NCBI GenBank assembly: GCA_031553755.1
Contig: JAVBKZ010000021.1
Location: forward strand, 134,193-198,192
DNA from: JAIRVZ01 sp031553755
GTDB taxonomy: Bacteria; Bacteroidota; Bacteroidia; Bacteroidales; Azobacteroidaceae
Length of the DNA stretch: 64,000 bases
Direction of reading: 5' to 3'
The position numbers were made by a program, and so were the translations under genes. The number at the start of each line of letters is the position of its first letter. Within the stretch, counting starts at the first letter, position 1. The notes under the pieces were generated by a model, which was not told the origin of the DNA, made no database searches, and saw only the letters and a list, made by a program, of their open reading frames with translations. Positions 56,269 through 64,000 of this stretch are shown one piece after another.

Positions 56269-57621
56269 ATGAAAGAATTATCCCCTATGGCATTAGGGAC
56301 GGGGAATGTTGGTAAGTTATTGACCCAATACGCTATCCCGTCTATTATTGCTATGACGGCATCTTCATTATATAACATTACTGATAGCATTTTTATCGGA
56401 CATGGAGTTGGCCCTATGGCATTGTCGGGATTAGCGATTACTTTTCCTCTGATGAATCTTGCCGCGGCTTTCGGTTCCATGGTCGGTATCGGAGCGGCTA
56501 CTCTTCTTTCTGTCAGGTTAGGACAAAAAGATTATGATTCTGCCAACCGGATTTTAGGAAATTCAATGACATTGAACTTAATTATCGGAATTGTTTATTC
56601 GGTAATGATGTTGTTGTTTCTAGATCCCGTATTGCTTTTTTTCGGAGCAAGTCATGAAACTTTGCCTTACGCGCACGATTTCATGTTTGTCCTATTGTTA
56701 GGCAATGTGTTTACACAGATGTATTTCAGTATGAACGCGCTGCTCCGTTCGTCGGGAAATCCTCAAAAATCCATGTACGCCACAATTTTAACCGTACTTA
56801 TCAATTTGGTACTGAACCCGCTATTTATCTTTGGCTTCGGATGGGGAATAAGAGGAAGCGCTTTAGCTACCATTATTTCTCAGGTAATCGTATTGGTATG
56901 GCAGATAAATTTATTCAGCGACAAAAATAACACGATACATTTGAGAAGAGATGCCTATCGTTTAAATAAAAAAATAGTAAAAGATACATTCGGAATCGGA
57001 ATGTCTCCTTTTCTGATGAACGCGGCCGCTTGTGTAATCGTAGTTTTAATTAATCAGGGATTGATTAAATATGGTGGAGATTCGGCTGTCGGCGCTTTTG
57101 GTATAGTAAACAGGATATCATTCCTTTTTGTTATGATAGTGATGGGAATTAACCAGGGAATGCAACCCATCGCCGGCTACAACTATGGCGCTAAACATTA
57201 TTCCCGCGTTATGGATGTTTTGAAAAAATCGGTAGTGTTGGCGACAATAATTACAACACTCGGTTTTTTACTCGTAGAAATTTTTCCCCATGCCGTGGCT
57301 TCGATTTTTACCGCCGATGAGCAATTAATCGAATCGGCCGTTGTCGGTTTGCGTTATGTGTTTATGCTTTATCCGTTTGTTGGGTTTCAAATGGTTACTT
57401 CCGCTTTTTTTCAAAGTATTGGTATGGCTAAAAAATCAATATTCCTATCACAAAGCAGGCAGGTTTTTTTATTGATTCCTTTACTTCTTGTTCTTCCCCA
57501 ATTTATAGGAATAACCGGAGTTTGGTTGAGCATGCCTATTTCCGATTCTATATCGGCAATTATATCGGCCGTTATGCTGATTTACCAGGTCAAACGGTTT
57601 AAGAGACGAGTTGACAAGTAA
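56269..57621 (+). CDS. MATE-family efflux transporter
   Basis: The protein has 450 residues with about twelve transmembrane segments. The start reads TGNVGKLLTQYAIPSIIAM, and SGLAITFPLMNLAAAFGSMVG and GINQGMQPIAGYNYGAKHY are typical MATE sequences. It exports cationic drugs or metabolites in exchange for sodium or protons; the substrate is unknown. The final residues RRVDK and the TAA stop lie within an octamer repeat array, just as in the GH3 gene, so the true tail has been altered by the repeat. Confidence 0.93.
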   Translation: MKELSPMALGTGNVGKLLTQYAIPSIIAMTASSLYNITDSIFIGHGVGPMALSGLAITFPLMNLAAAFGSMVGIGAATLLSVRLGQKDYDSANRILGNSMTLNLIIGIVYSVMMLLFLDPVLLFFGASHETLPYAHDFMFVLLLGNVFTQMYFSMNALLRSSGNPQKSMYATILTVLINLVLNPLFIFGFGWGIRGSALATIISQVIVLVWQINLFSDKNNTIHLRRDAYRLNKKIVKDTFGIGMSPFLMNAAACVIVVLINQGLIKYGGDSAVGAFGIVNRISFLFVMIVMGINQGMQPIAGYNYGAKHYSRVMDVLKKSVVLATIITTLGFLLVEIFPHAVASIFTADEQLIESAVVGLRYVFMLYPFVGFQMVTSAFFQSIGMAKKSIFLSQSRQVFLLIPLLLVLPQFIGITGVWLSMPISDSISAIISAVMLIYQVKRFKRRVDK

Positions 57622-57857
57622 ACGAGTAAATGAGTAGACAAGTAAACGAGTAGACGAGTAGACGAGTAGACGAGTAGACGAGTAGACGAGTAGACGAGTA
57701 GACGAGTAGACGAGTAAACGAGTAGACAAGTTAATAGTAACTTAATGAAATATATGCTTAAATTATATTTAATGTTAATAATAAATAGTTTAATATATGT
57801 TTTGCCGTTAGCGAAAATATTACTCGTCTACTTGTCAACTTGTCTACTTGTTAACTA
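57608..57857. repeat. Sixteen-unit octamer array with distal inverted arm
   Basis: From 57608 to 57735 sixteen 8-bp units run without a break; eight in a row (57648-57711) are exactly GAGTAGAC. After about 90 bases of AT-rich DNA, the inverted arm at 57826-57857 reads ACTCGTCTACTTGTCAAC and ends GTTAACTA. The array overlaps the MATE stop codon, and the arm ends 11 bases before the next start codon. The homogeneity suggests slippage and copy-number variation. Confidence 0.9.
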
Positions 57858-57868
57858 ATCATTAATAT

Positions 57869-58492
57869 ATGAAACAGAATTATATTATAAATATCGGTCG
57901 TCAATTAGGGAGTGGAGGCCGTGAAATTGGAGAAACATTAGCTCGTCAATTAGATTTTTCGTATTATGATAAAGAATTAATCGGTATTGCTTCGAAAGAA
58001 AGCGGATTGAGTAAGGAATTTTTTCAGAAAGCGGATGAACAGACACAATTCAATTTGTTCAGTGATTTTTTAGGATGGTTTTCGAGTTCTTCCGAAGGAG
58101 GATATCTCAATAATTATTTACGCAATGAATCTTTGTTCCAAATTCAAAGCGATGTAATTCGTCAGTTGGCGGAAAAAAAATCTTGTGTTTTTGTCGGTAG
58201 ATGTTCGGATTACATTTTGCGAGATCATCAACAATGTTTGAATGTATTTATTTGCGCCAACCTCGAGGACCGCATTCAAAGAGTTGCCGAACAACAACGG
58301 ATTTCTTTGGAAAAAGCGAAGGAAGTTTCCGAAAAAATAGATAAACGAAGAGCTGAATATTACAATTATTATACAAACAGAATATGGGGAATGGCTACTT
58401 CGTATCATTTATGTATTAATTCATCGATACTTGGAATAGAAGAAACCGCTTCACATATTCGTTTTTTCGCGGAGAAAAAATTCGGGATTTAA
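57869..58492 (+). CDS. Cytidylate kinase-like protein
   Basis: The protein has 207 residues. The P-loop-like start INIGRQLGSGGREIGETLARQL and FSYYDKELIGIASKESGLS match the cytidylate_kin2 group, which is distinct from canonical Cmk. VFVGRCSDYILRDHQ and RRAEYYNYYTNRIWG follow. Probable role: nucleoside monophosphate phosphorylation, substrate unproven. It is followed after 18 bases by a membrane protein gene. The region upstream is filled by the octamer repeat, with no clean promoter. Confidence 0.85.
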   Translation: MKQNYIINIGRQLGSGGREIGETLARQLDFSYYDKELIGIASKESGLSKEFFQKADEQTQFNLFSDFLGWFSSSSEGGYLNNYLRNESLFQIQSDVIRQLAEKKSCVFVGRCSDYILRDHQQCLNVFICANLEDRIQRVAEQQRISLEKAKEVSEKIDKRRAEYYNYYTNRIWGMATSYHLCINSSILGIEETASHIRFFAEKKFGI

Positions 58493-58510
58493 TTAAATTG
58501 CCATATAATC

Positions 58511-59431
58511 ATGGATTTGAAACTTATACATCGGGATTTTATTTCAGGAAGATGGACAATTCTGATAAGCGTTTTGTTGTTTTCCTTTGCCCGGATGTTG
58601 AATATTTCCGAGATTGAAAATTGGGGAATATATGTATCTGTAGCTGCTTTTCAGATTGGAATTTCTTTATTGTTACAACAAGTAAACAATACATTCAACA
58701 TAATCAATAAAAGAACAATCCTTCCCGCTTTTTTCTTTTTGCTGTTTACGCAAACCGATACCCGAAATGATGAAAACCTGATGGGGATTATTTCTGTTTT
58801 AGTGATCGCGTTATGTCTGATTTTCGCGTTTAAAAGTTACCGGAATACCGAATCTCAGATGTCTTCTTTTAATGTCGCTTTACTTCTTACACTTGGAAGT
58901 GTTTTGTGTTGGAATCCGCTTGTGTTCTTTATTCCATTATTTTGGCTTGGATTTTATATTTTACGTTCATTTTCAATAAAATCTTTTGCCGCGTCTTTGA
59001 TCGGCATATTAACTATCTATTTTTTCTTTTCGGCATGGTGCTTATATCAGGAAAATTGGAATTTATTCATAGAAAAATTACCCCAAATAAAACAACTTTC
59101 GGACATTCGGTTTATAAACCTTTCGATAATGGATTGGATTGTATTCTCCGTATTTTTTATTTTATTGATTATTTCGGGAATAAATATTCTTATGGTCGGA
59201 ATTTCCGAAAAAATACAAACAGCGATGTTTTTACGCGTATTACTTCTTTTTGCGGGAGTGACCCTGATATTGTCGTTTTTTTTTAGTTCGATGACCAAAA
59301 ATCTGAAACTTATTGGTTTTGTCCCTTTTTCCTATATTTTCGCGCGTTATTTTACTTTGTCAGAAAAGAAATACAACATAATACTACTGTCTATTATAAT
59401 TTTGTTTTTTATTTTCCGGTTTTTTATTTGA
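58511..59431 (+). CDS. DUF6427-like multi-pass membrane protein
   Basis: The protein has 306 residues with about eight hydrophobic segments, such as WTILISVLLFSFARML, ILPAFFFLLFTQTDTRN, LVFFIPLFWLGFYILRSFS and IVFSVFFILLIISGINILM. Charged loops contain VNNTFNIINKRT. The pattern fits DUF6427-type proteins of Bacteroidota; no function is known. It is cotranscribed with the kinase-like gene and convergent with xseA; the 88-base gap to xseA has no clear hairpin. Confidence 0.75.
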   Translation: MDLKLIHRDFISGRWTILISVLLFSFARMLNISEIENWGIYVSVAAFQIGISLLLQQVNNTFNIINKRTILPAFFFLLFTQTDTRNDENLMGIISVLVIALCLIFAFKSYRNTESQMSSFNVALLLTLGSVLCWNPLVFFIPLFWLGFYILRSFSIKSFAASLIGILTIYFFFSAWCLYQENWNLFIEKLPQIKQLSDIRFINLSIMDWIVFSVFFILLIISGINILMVGISEKIQTAMFLRVLLLFAGVTLILSFFFSSMTKNLKLIGFVPFSYIFARYFTLSEKKYNIILLSIIILFFIFRFFI

Positions 59432-59519
59432 ATTTTTTCAAATTACTTGATGTCTGATTCTCTAACTGTTCATGTCTCCGTTTAGTAATTATTTTTTTTG
59501 AGTTTTAAATAGCCGCTCC

Positions 59520-60752
59520 TTAAAAAGTTACTACGCTCGAAAATTCACCCGAATAAAGTTTTGTAATAACTACATCTCCCAATTCTAATTCCGCAATATT
59601 TTTTACGACTTTTCCGTTTTTTGTGGTAATGGAATAACCTTTCTCCAAAATAAATTCGGGAGAAGATAATTTCAGGAAAGATTCGATTTCATTCAGTTTA
59701 TTTTTTTTCTGGTTCAGGCGTTTTTTTGTTTCGTTTTCTAACCTGATTTTATATAGTTTCAAATTTGTAGATTGCTTTTCTGTCAATAAATTAACGGAAT
59801 TAGGAATTTTTGTAACCATGTTTTGAAGTTTGAGGTGCTTTATGTTTAACATCCGGATAGTTTGGGTTATAATTTCATGTCGTATATCAAGCAAATTGTT
59901 GTATGTTTCCGATATTTTTTCGATAAGGAAGTCTGCTACGGCAGTAGGTGTTTTGACCCTTTTATAAGATACTACATCTAAAATGGTATCATCCCTTTCG
60001 TGTCCGATGCCGGTAATGATTGGTAACGGAAATTGCGCACAGTTATTGGCGAGTTCATACGAATCGAACGACGATAAATCGGAAGCAGCACCTCCGCCTC
60101 TGATAATTATTACTACATCAAAATCGTCTTTATAATGAAATATTTTATTTAAAGCGTTGATGACCGATGATTCGGTTTGTTCTCCCTGCATAACGGCCGG
60201 AAATAGTTTGGGATAAAAAACAAAATTAGTTGGATTGGAATGAAGATGCTCGAGGAAATCTTCATATCCGGCTGCTGTAGCTGAAGAAATAACAGCTATA
60301 CGTTGAGGTATTTCGGGAAAATCCAGTTCTTTATTCATCGTTAAGGTTCCTTCTTCCCCTAACTGACGGATAATAGCTTGTTTCCTGCGTTGTAAATCTC
60401 CCAACGTGTAAGTAGGGTCGATGTCGTAAACGACTAAGCCATAGCCGTATAATTCATGAAAATCAATGCCGACACGAACCATTATTTTCAAACCCGAACC
60501 AAATGCCTGTTTTGTGGCTTGTTCGAAATAAGGTTTCAATATCCTGAACGTATTATTCCATATATATGCCCTTGCTTTGGCGGTAATAGAACCTATTTTT
60601 TCGTTTTTTTCGATAAATTCGAGATAACAATGCCCGTTCGCGTTTTCCCTTACATCGCTTGTTTCCGCGGTTAACCAATAAGTATCAAAAAAAGTTTCTT
60701 TGATAACTCCGGCTACAAGTCGGTTTAGTTCCGACAAAGAAAGAGGATTCAT
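59520..60752 (-). CDS. xseA: Exodeoxyribonuclease VII large subunit
   Basis: The protein has 410 residues. The N-terminal OB fold includes LSELNRLVAGVIKETF and YLEFIEKNEKIGSITAKARAYIW. The catalytic part has IAVISSATAAGYEDFL, VVIIIRGGGAASDLSSFD and ITGIGHERDDTILD, then a coiled-coil and the ending GYSITTKNGKVV. It degrades single-stranded DNA together with XseB. No xseB follows here; the next gene downstream is convergent. It starts 4 bases after the subtilase stop, so the two share a transcript. Confidence 0.95.
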   Translation of the reverse strand: MNPLSLSELNRLVAGVIKETFFDTYWLTAETSDVRENANGHCYLEFIEKNEKIGSITAKARAYIWNNTFRILKPYFEQATKQAFGSGLKIMVRVGIDFHELYGYGLVVYDIDPTYTLGDLQRRKQAIIRQLGEEGTLTMNKELDFPEIPQRIAVISSATAAGYEDFLEHLHSNPTNFVFYPKLFPAVMQGEQTESSVINALNKIFHYKDDFDVVIIIRGGGAASDLSSFDSYELANNCAQFPLPIITGIGHERDDTILDVVSYKRVKTPTAVADFLIEKISETYNNLLDIRHEIITQTIRMLNIKHLKLQNMVTKIPNSVNLLTEKQSTNLKLYKIRLENETKKRLNQKKNKLNEIESFLKLSSPEFILEKGYSITTKNGKVVKNIAELELGDVVITKLYSGEFSSVVTF

Positions 60753-60756
60753 GAAT

Positions 60757-62394
60757 TTACAGTTTGATAAATTTTTGAACGATTAATTTTTGTCCCGAAT
60801 ATATCCGGGCAATATACATTCCCGAAGATAAAAAATTCAAATCCAATGGATTTAAAGGGTTGTTATAACCGGATATAAATTGTCCTAAGCCGTTGTATAT
60901 TTGTATGTTGAGATTTTTACTTTTGTTTTCGAAATTCAAATATAGCCTATTACTGCTTGGGTCAAAGAAAATTTCTTTATTAATTTGTAAATCGGATATT
61001 TTAGTCGAGCTATTATCCGAAAAAGCTTTCCGCATATCTGGAATTCCATATCCATAAGTATTATCCGGAGATAAATGCCTGTCTGATGATTTTCTCATTA
61101 TTTCGACAATCTCCAAATTCGTTTTTTCGGGCAAAGCCTGCCACAAACAAGCTCCGCATCCTGCTAAAACCGGAGAAGAGAAAGAAGTGCCATTGCCCGT
61201 TTTAAGTTCTCCGTTTTCGCTGAACAATGCGGTTTGTGTACCCATCGCCAACATGTCGGGTTTAATTCTTCCATCGGCGGTAGGGCCGATAGATGAAAAA
61301 AAGGAAATAACCGAATTCGCATCGACAGCGCCCACTGTGATAATGTTTTCCGCGTCGGCTGGGAATGAAATGTTTACCCATGACTTAAGCCTTTCGTTTC
61401 CGGCCGAATTAAAAACCAATATTCCTTTGCGGCCAGCCATCTGGGCAGCTTGGCTGATTAGGGTAGATTTTCCGTCTAATTGTTCGTGCGTATGGTTGAG
61501 TTGCGGATAATTATAGAAATTTGTATATCCTAATGATGTATTGGTTACATCAATTCCGATGCTGTCGGCATATTCGATGGTCGCTATCCAATAATCTTCT
61601 TCAACCGGAAATTCTTCACCCGGAACTTCCGAAACAAACAAATAATAATCAGCTTCGGGAGCAGTTCCTACCAAAGAACCCGGTTCATTGGCAAGCATAC
61701 ACGAAAGAACAGACGTTCCGTGGGATTCGTTTACCCTGTATGGATTTTCCGTTCTGTGGGAAAAACTTTTCACTTCCTTAATCCTATTTGGATCGAAGGC
61801 GCTGATTTGGTCGCTATTCCTGAAACCTCCGTCAATAACGGCGATAGACATTCCTTTTCCTTTGAAACCCAAATCATGTAAAAAATCGCCTTTCAGCATA
61901 TTGATTTGGGTATATCCGTTTCCATATATATTTAAAGATTTCTCGGTTATATTTACGGCTGAATATTCTTCTTCCAATTTTGAAGTTTTATTAGACTTTA
62001 GCATGTCTGGTTGAGGCAATACACCTTTCCATACACAACAAACGGAATCGACAAATCCTAATGCTTTGATATCAGATATTCGGGATGAATCATTGAGAAG
62101 TACGGTAACCGTTTTTACCCACTTGCTTTTAGCCCTGATTGTGGCTCCGGTACTTTCTATTTGTGCTAAATAAACGGGATCGATCGGTAAATCCATGCTG
62201 TCTATCGCTATGCCTTGTTTCTGACGCCTGAGTATTGATTTTTCCGACAAATACGCCTCCGGGTGTTCTATCGTATAAGGAGGATTTCCTTTGTCTTTAA
62301 GCGCTATCCTGAACAAGAAATCTTTGTCTTCCGCAAAAGAAAATGCAGAGGAAAAGATTATTATCAAAAATATAAAATTGAATTTATTCATCAT
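60757..62394 (-). CDS. Subtilisin-like (S8) serine protease, T9SS-tagged
   Basis: The start is chosen at 62394 (MMNKFNFIFL plus signal peptide); a frame from 62466 would run into the dapA promoter. It has 546 residues. An N-terminal prodomain-like region (about 20-165) precedes the catalytic triad: Asp188 in AVIDGGF, His225 in ESHGTSV and Ser404 in GNGTSFSSP. A T9SS type A tail follows (FFDPSSNRLYLNFEN to FIKL). The protein is secreted; its target is unknown. It is divergent from dapA and upstream of xseA. Confidence 0.9.
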   Translation of the reverse strand: MMNKFNFIFLIIIFSSAFSFAEDKDFLFRIALKDKGNPPYTIEHPEAYLSEKSILRRQKQGIAIDSMDLPIDPVYLAQIESTGATIRAKSKWVKTVTVLLNDSSRISDIKALGFVDSVCCVWKGVLPQPDMLKSNKTSKLEEEYSAVNITEKSLNIYGNGYTQINMLKGDFLHDLGFKGKGMSIAVIDGGFRNSDQISAFDPNRIKEVKSFSHRTENPYRVNESHGTSVLSCMLANEPGSLVGTAPEADYYLFVSEVPGEEFPVEEDYWIATIEYADSIGIDVTNTSLGYTNFYNYPQLNHTHEQLDGKSTLISQAAQMAGRKGILVFNSAGNERLKSWVNISFPADAENIITVGAVDANSVISFFSSIGPTADGRIKPDMLAMGTQTALFSENGELKTGNGTSFSSPVLAGCGACLWQALPEKTNLEIVEIMRKSSDRHLSPDNTYGYGIPDMRKAFSDNSSTKISDLQINKEIFFDPSSNRLYLNFENKSKNLNIQIYNGLGQFISGYNNPLNPLDLNFLSSGMYIARIYSGQKLIVQKFIKL

Positions 62395-62455
62395 ATTTGA
62401 GATATTAATATGTAAATAACATAACAAAATTATTACTTTATTTTCATTTTTCTTG

Positions 62456-62463
62456 TACATTTG
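62456..62463 (+). promoter_or_regulatory. -7 element of dapA
   Basis: TACATTTG matches TAnnTTTG and lies 20 bases before the dapA ATG. The -33 position is AT-rich without a clear TTTG. Confidence 0.55.
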
Positions 62464-62482
62464 CACATCATTCTAAAATTTT

Positions 62483-63376
62483 ATGGGACAAATTAATTTA
62501 AGAGGAATGGGTGTTGCTCTCATTACTCCATTCAAAGAAGATGAGAGTGTCGATTATAATGCCTTGACGCGAGTGGTAGATTATCAGTTGCGGAACGGTA
62601 CCGATTATTTGGTCGTGTTGGGAACGACGGCGGAAACACCAACTTTAAGCGAAGAAGAGCAGACTGAAATTGTAAGATTAGTCGTAAGCCGTGTAAAAGG
62701 TCAAATTCCGATCGTTCTCGGAGTAGGAGGAAATAACACCAGGGCGGTTGCCGAAAAACTGAAAAAAGGAGATTATACCGGTATCGACGCTATCCTTTCT
62801 GTAGTCCCATATTACAATAAACCATCTCAAGAAGGAATTTACCAACATTATAAAACAGTCGTTTCCGCGACAAAACTACCTGTCATACTGTATAATGTTC
62901 CCGGTCGTACGGGTGTGAACATGACGGCTGAAACGACTTTGCGTTTGGCCCGTGAATGTGAAAACGTTGTGGCTATCAAAGAAGCGTCGGGAAATATTAC
63001 CCAGATGGATGATATAATCAAAAATAAACCTCGTAATTTTGAAGTTATATCCGGAGATGACGGCATTACTTTTCCTTTGATAACATTAGGAGCTGTTGGA
63101 GTTATATCGGTAATTGGTAACGCGTTCCCTAAAGAATTTAGTCGCATGGTACGTTTGGCGTTAGCCGGAGATTTTACAAACGCGCTGGCCATTCATCATA
63201 GCTTTACCGAGCTGTTCGAATTGCTTTTTGTAGACGGAAATCCGGCAGGAGTGAAAAGCATGTTGAATATGATGGGATATATCGAAAATAAATTACGGTT
63301 ACCGCTTGTTCCTACACGTATTACTACTTACGAAAAAATCAAACGTATTTTGGATGAATTAAATATCAAGTGTTGA
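62483..63376 (+). CDS. dapA: 4-hydroxy-tetrahydrodipicolinate synthase
   Basis: The protein has 297 residues and a class I aldolase barrel. The opening reads GMGVALITPFKEDESVDY. LVVLGTTAETPTLSEEEQ holds the active-site Thr pair, VILYNVPGRTGVNM the catalytic Tyr and Arg region, and VVAIKEASGN the Schiff-base Lys166. It condenses pyruvate with aspartate semialdehyde in lysine and diaminopimelate synthesis. Its stop codon overlaps the next start (TGATG). Confidence 0.96.
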   Translation: MGQINLRGMGVALITPFKEDESVDYNALTRVVDYQLRNGTDYLVVLGTTAETPTLSEEEQTEIVRLVVSRVKGQIPIVLGVGGNNTRAVAEKLKKGDYTGIDAILSVVPYYNKPSQEGIYQHYKTVVSATKLPVILYNVPGRTGVNMTAETTLRLARECENVVAIKEASGNITQMDDIIKNKPRNFEVISGDDGITFPLITLGAVGVISVIGNAFPKEFSRMVRLALAGDFTNALAIHHSFTELFELLFVDGNPAGVKSMLNMMGYIENKLRLPLVPTRITTYEKIKRILDELNIKC

Positions 63377-63852
63377 TGTTTAATTCAGAAGAGTTAAAAA
63401 TATTAGCGTCCAAAGCCGAACCTGCTTTCAAGCAATTTTACAAAAAGAACAAGAAAAAATTGGAGAAAATGGACAATGAAATTCATTATCTTCATGAAGT
63501 TTATTCCAAAGAAACAGATTGTTTGGGATGCGCCAATTGTTGCAAAAGTTTAGGCCCCGCTATCTATGATAAAGATATTGAGCGAATAGCCAAAGCTTTA
63601 AAAATGAAACCTTCGGATGTTGTCGAACAATATCTGAAAATAGATGAAGACAAGGATTATGTTTTTAAGTCGATGCCTTGCCCTTTCCTGATGCTCGATA
63701 ATTATTGTTCGATTTATGAATATCGTCCTAAGGCATGTCGCGAATATCCGCATACCGACCGGAAAAAATTCGTACAAATCTACAATCTTACTGTAAAAAA
63801 TAGTTACACTTGTCCTATAGCATATAAGGTTTTGTCGAAGATAGTTGAGTAA
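63376..63852 (+). CDS. YkgJ-like cysteine-cluster protein
   Basis: The ATG at 63376 overlaps the dapA stop (TGATG), so translation is probably coupled; a GTG two codons upstream is less likely. It has 158 residues. The cysteine pattern is DCLGCANCCKSLGPAIYD, then MPCPFLMLDNYCSIYEYRPKAC and YTCPIAY, the Zn/Fe-chelating CxxCxxCC family. It probably binds iron or zinc; the role is unknown. Confidence 0.85.
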   Translation: MFNSEELKILASKAEPAFKQFYKKNKKKLEKMDNEIHYLHEVYSKETDCLGCANCCKSLGPAIYDKDIERIAKALKMKPSDVVEQYLKIDEDKDYVFKSMPCPFLMLDNYCSIYEYRPKACREYPHTDRKKFVQIYNLTVKNSYTCPIAYKVLSKIVE

Positions 63853-63885
63853 TATATGGATTAGGGGAATTTATAATATTTTTCC

Positions 63886-63893
63886 TACCTTTG
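63886..63893 (+). promoter_or_regulatory. -7 element for the terminal lipoprotein gene
   Basis: TACCTTTG matches TAnnTTTG; TTAG about 21 bases upstream may be the -33. The ATG follows 20 bases downstream. Confidence 0.6.
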
Positions 63894-63912
63894 CGTTATT
63901 AACACTCACATC

Positions 63913-64000
63913 ATGCAAACAAAACCAATTATTATTGTCACATACTTTATTTTATCGCTGATAATCAGCTCTTGTTCAAATAAAAAAGTCGAAGCCATCA
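63913..64000 (+). CDS. Lipoprotein, N-terminus only (3' end outside window)
   Basis: The ATG at 63913 opens a frame that reaches the window end (29 codons). It encodes a short charged start, a hydrophobic stretch (IIIVTYFILSLII) and the lipobox ISSC, with SNKKVEAI after it. It is clearly a lipoprotein signal, with a promoter just upstream. The function cannot be told from this fragment. Confidence 0.7.
   Translation, partial: MQTKPIIIVTYFILSLIISSCSNKKVEAI

Noticed and set aside
57481..57729. Minus-strand frame encoding repeated STRLLVYS
   Set aside because: It is the translation of the octamer DNA repeat and the antisense of the MATE gene, not a protein gene.
57608..57735. CRISPR array
   Set aside because: Units are contiguous octamers with no unique spacers, and no cas genes are present.

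Overview
The window is a Bacteroidota chromosome segment, most likely Bacteroidales. The evidence is AT-rich DNA, a SusC/SusD pair, TAnnTTTG-type promoter elements, lipoprotein signal peptides, and eleven proteins ending in a type IX secretion (T9SS) type A sorting domain. The many T9SS tails argue against a typical gut Bacteroides and fit a plant- or algal-glycan degrader, for example a relative of Dysgonomonadaceae or Paludibacteraceae. That placement is inference.

Layout. (1) 1-17566, plus strand: six closely spaced genes for hemicellulose breakdown. They are an FAD-oxidoreductase/GH10 xylanase fusion cut by the window edge, a discoidin-SGNH esterase, a GH63-like glycosidase, a GH115 alpha-glucuronidase, a GH2 enzyme and a GH38 alpha-mannosidase. 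The set ends at a clear intrinsic terminator and fits acetylated glucuronoxylan plus other decorated glycans. (2) 17707-22815, minus strand: a small lipoprotein, a cysS-thioesterase-mnmD operon, and an ECF sigma/membrane anti-sigma/DUF4252 operon with an ECF-type promoter. (3) 23077-26700, plus strand: a membrane-spanning beta-propeller/HTH regulator and a RhuM gene that has lost its 3' part. (4) 26675-54482, minus strand: twelve genes transcribed from SusC downward. They are SusC, SusD, a GH144-type lipoprotein, a glycan-binding-like T9SS protein, a sulfatase, GH3, a second GH144-type enzyme, GH29, a binding-module-only protein, a LamG/GH29-like protein, a beta-helix GH141-like protein and a second GH29. 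The SusCD-GH144-GH3 core resembles known Bacteroides beta-1,2-glucan loci. The fucosidase-like part and the sulfatase suggest a fucosylated, possibly sulfated glycan. (5) 54997-64000: purD, a MATE transporter, a cytidylate kinase-like protein, a DUF6427-like membrane protein, xseA, a T9SS subtilase, dapA, a YkgJ-like cysteine-cluster protein and the start of a lipoprotein.

The most unusual structure is between genes. Most spacers in region 4, and the MATE/kinase spacer, hold tandem short-unit repeats arranged as inverted arms. Several unrelated sequence families share this design: an octamer RAGTWRAC, a decamer around GGAGTTA, and CCACATAGG, CCTCTCC, CCCCTAAA and CTCTAACAGAG types. The octamer family abuts or supplies stop codons of five genes. 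It also encodes the last residues of GH3 and of the MATE transporter, and sits inside the signal peptide of one GH144-type enzyme. The first carbohydrate operon has none of these elements.
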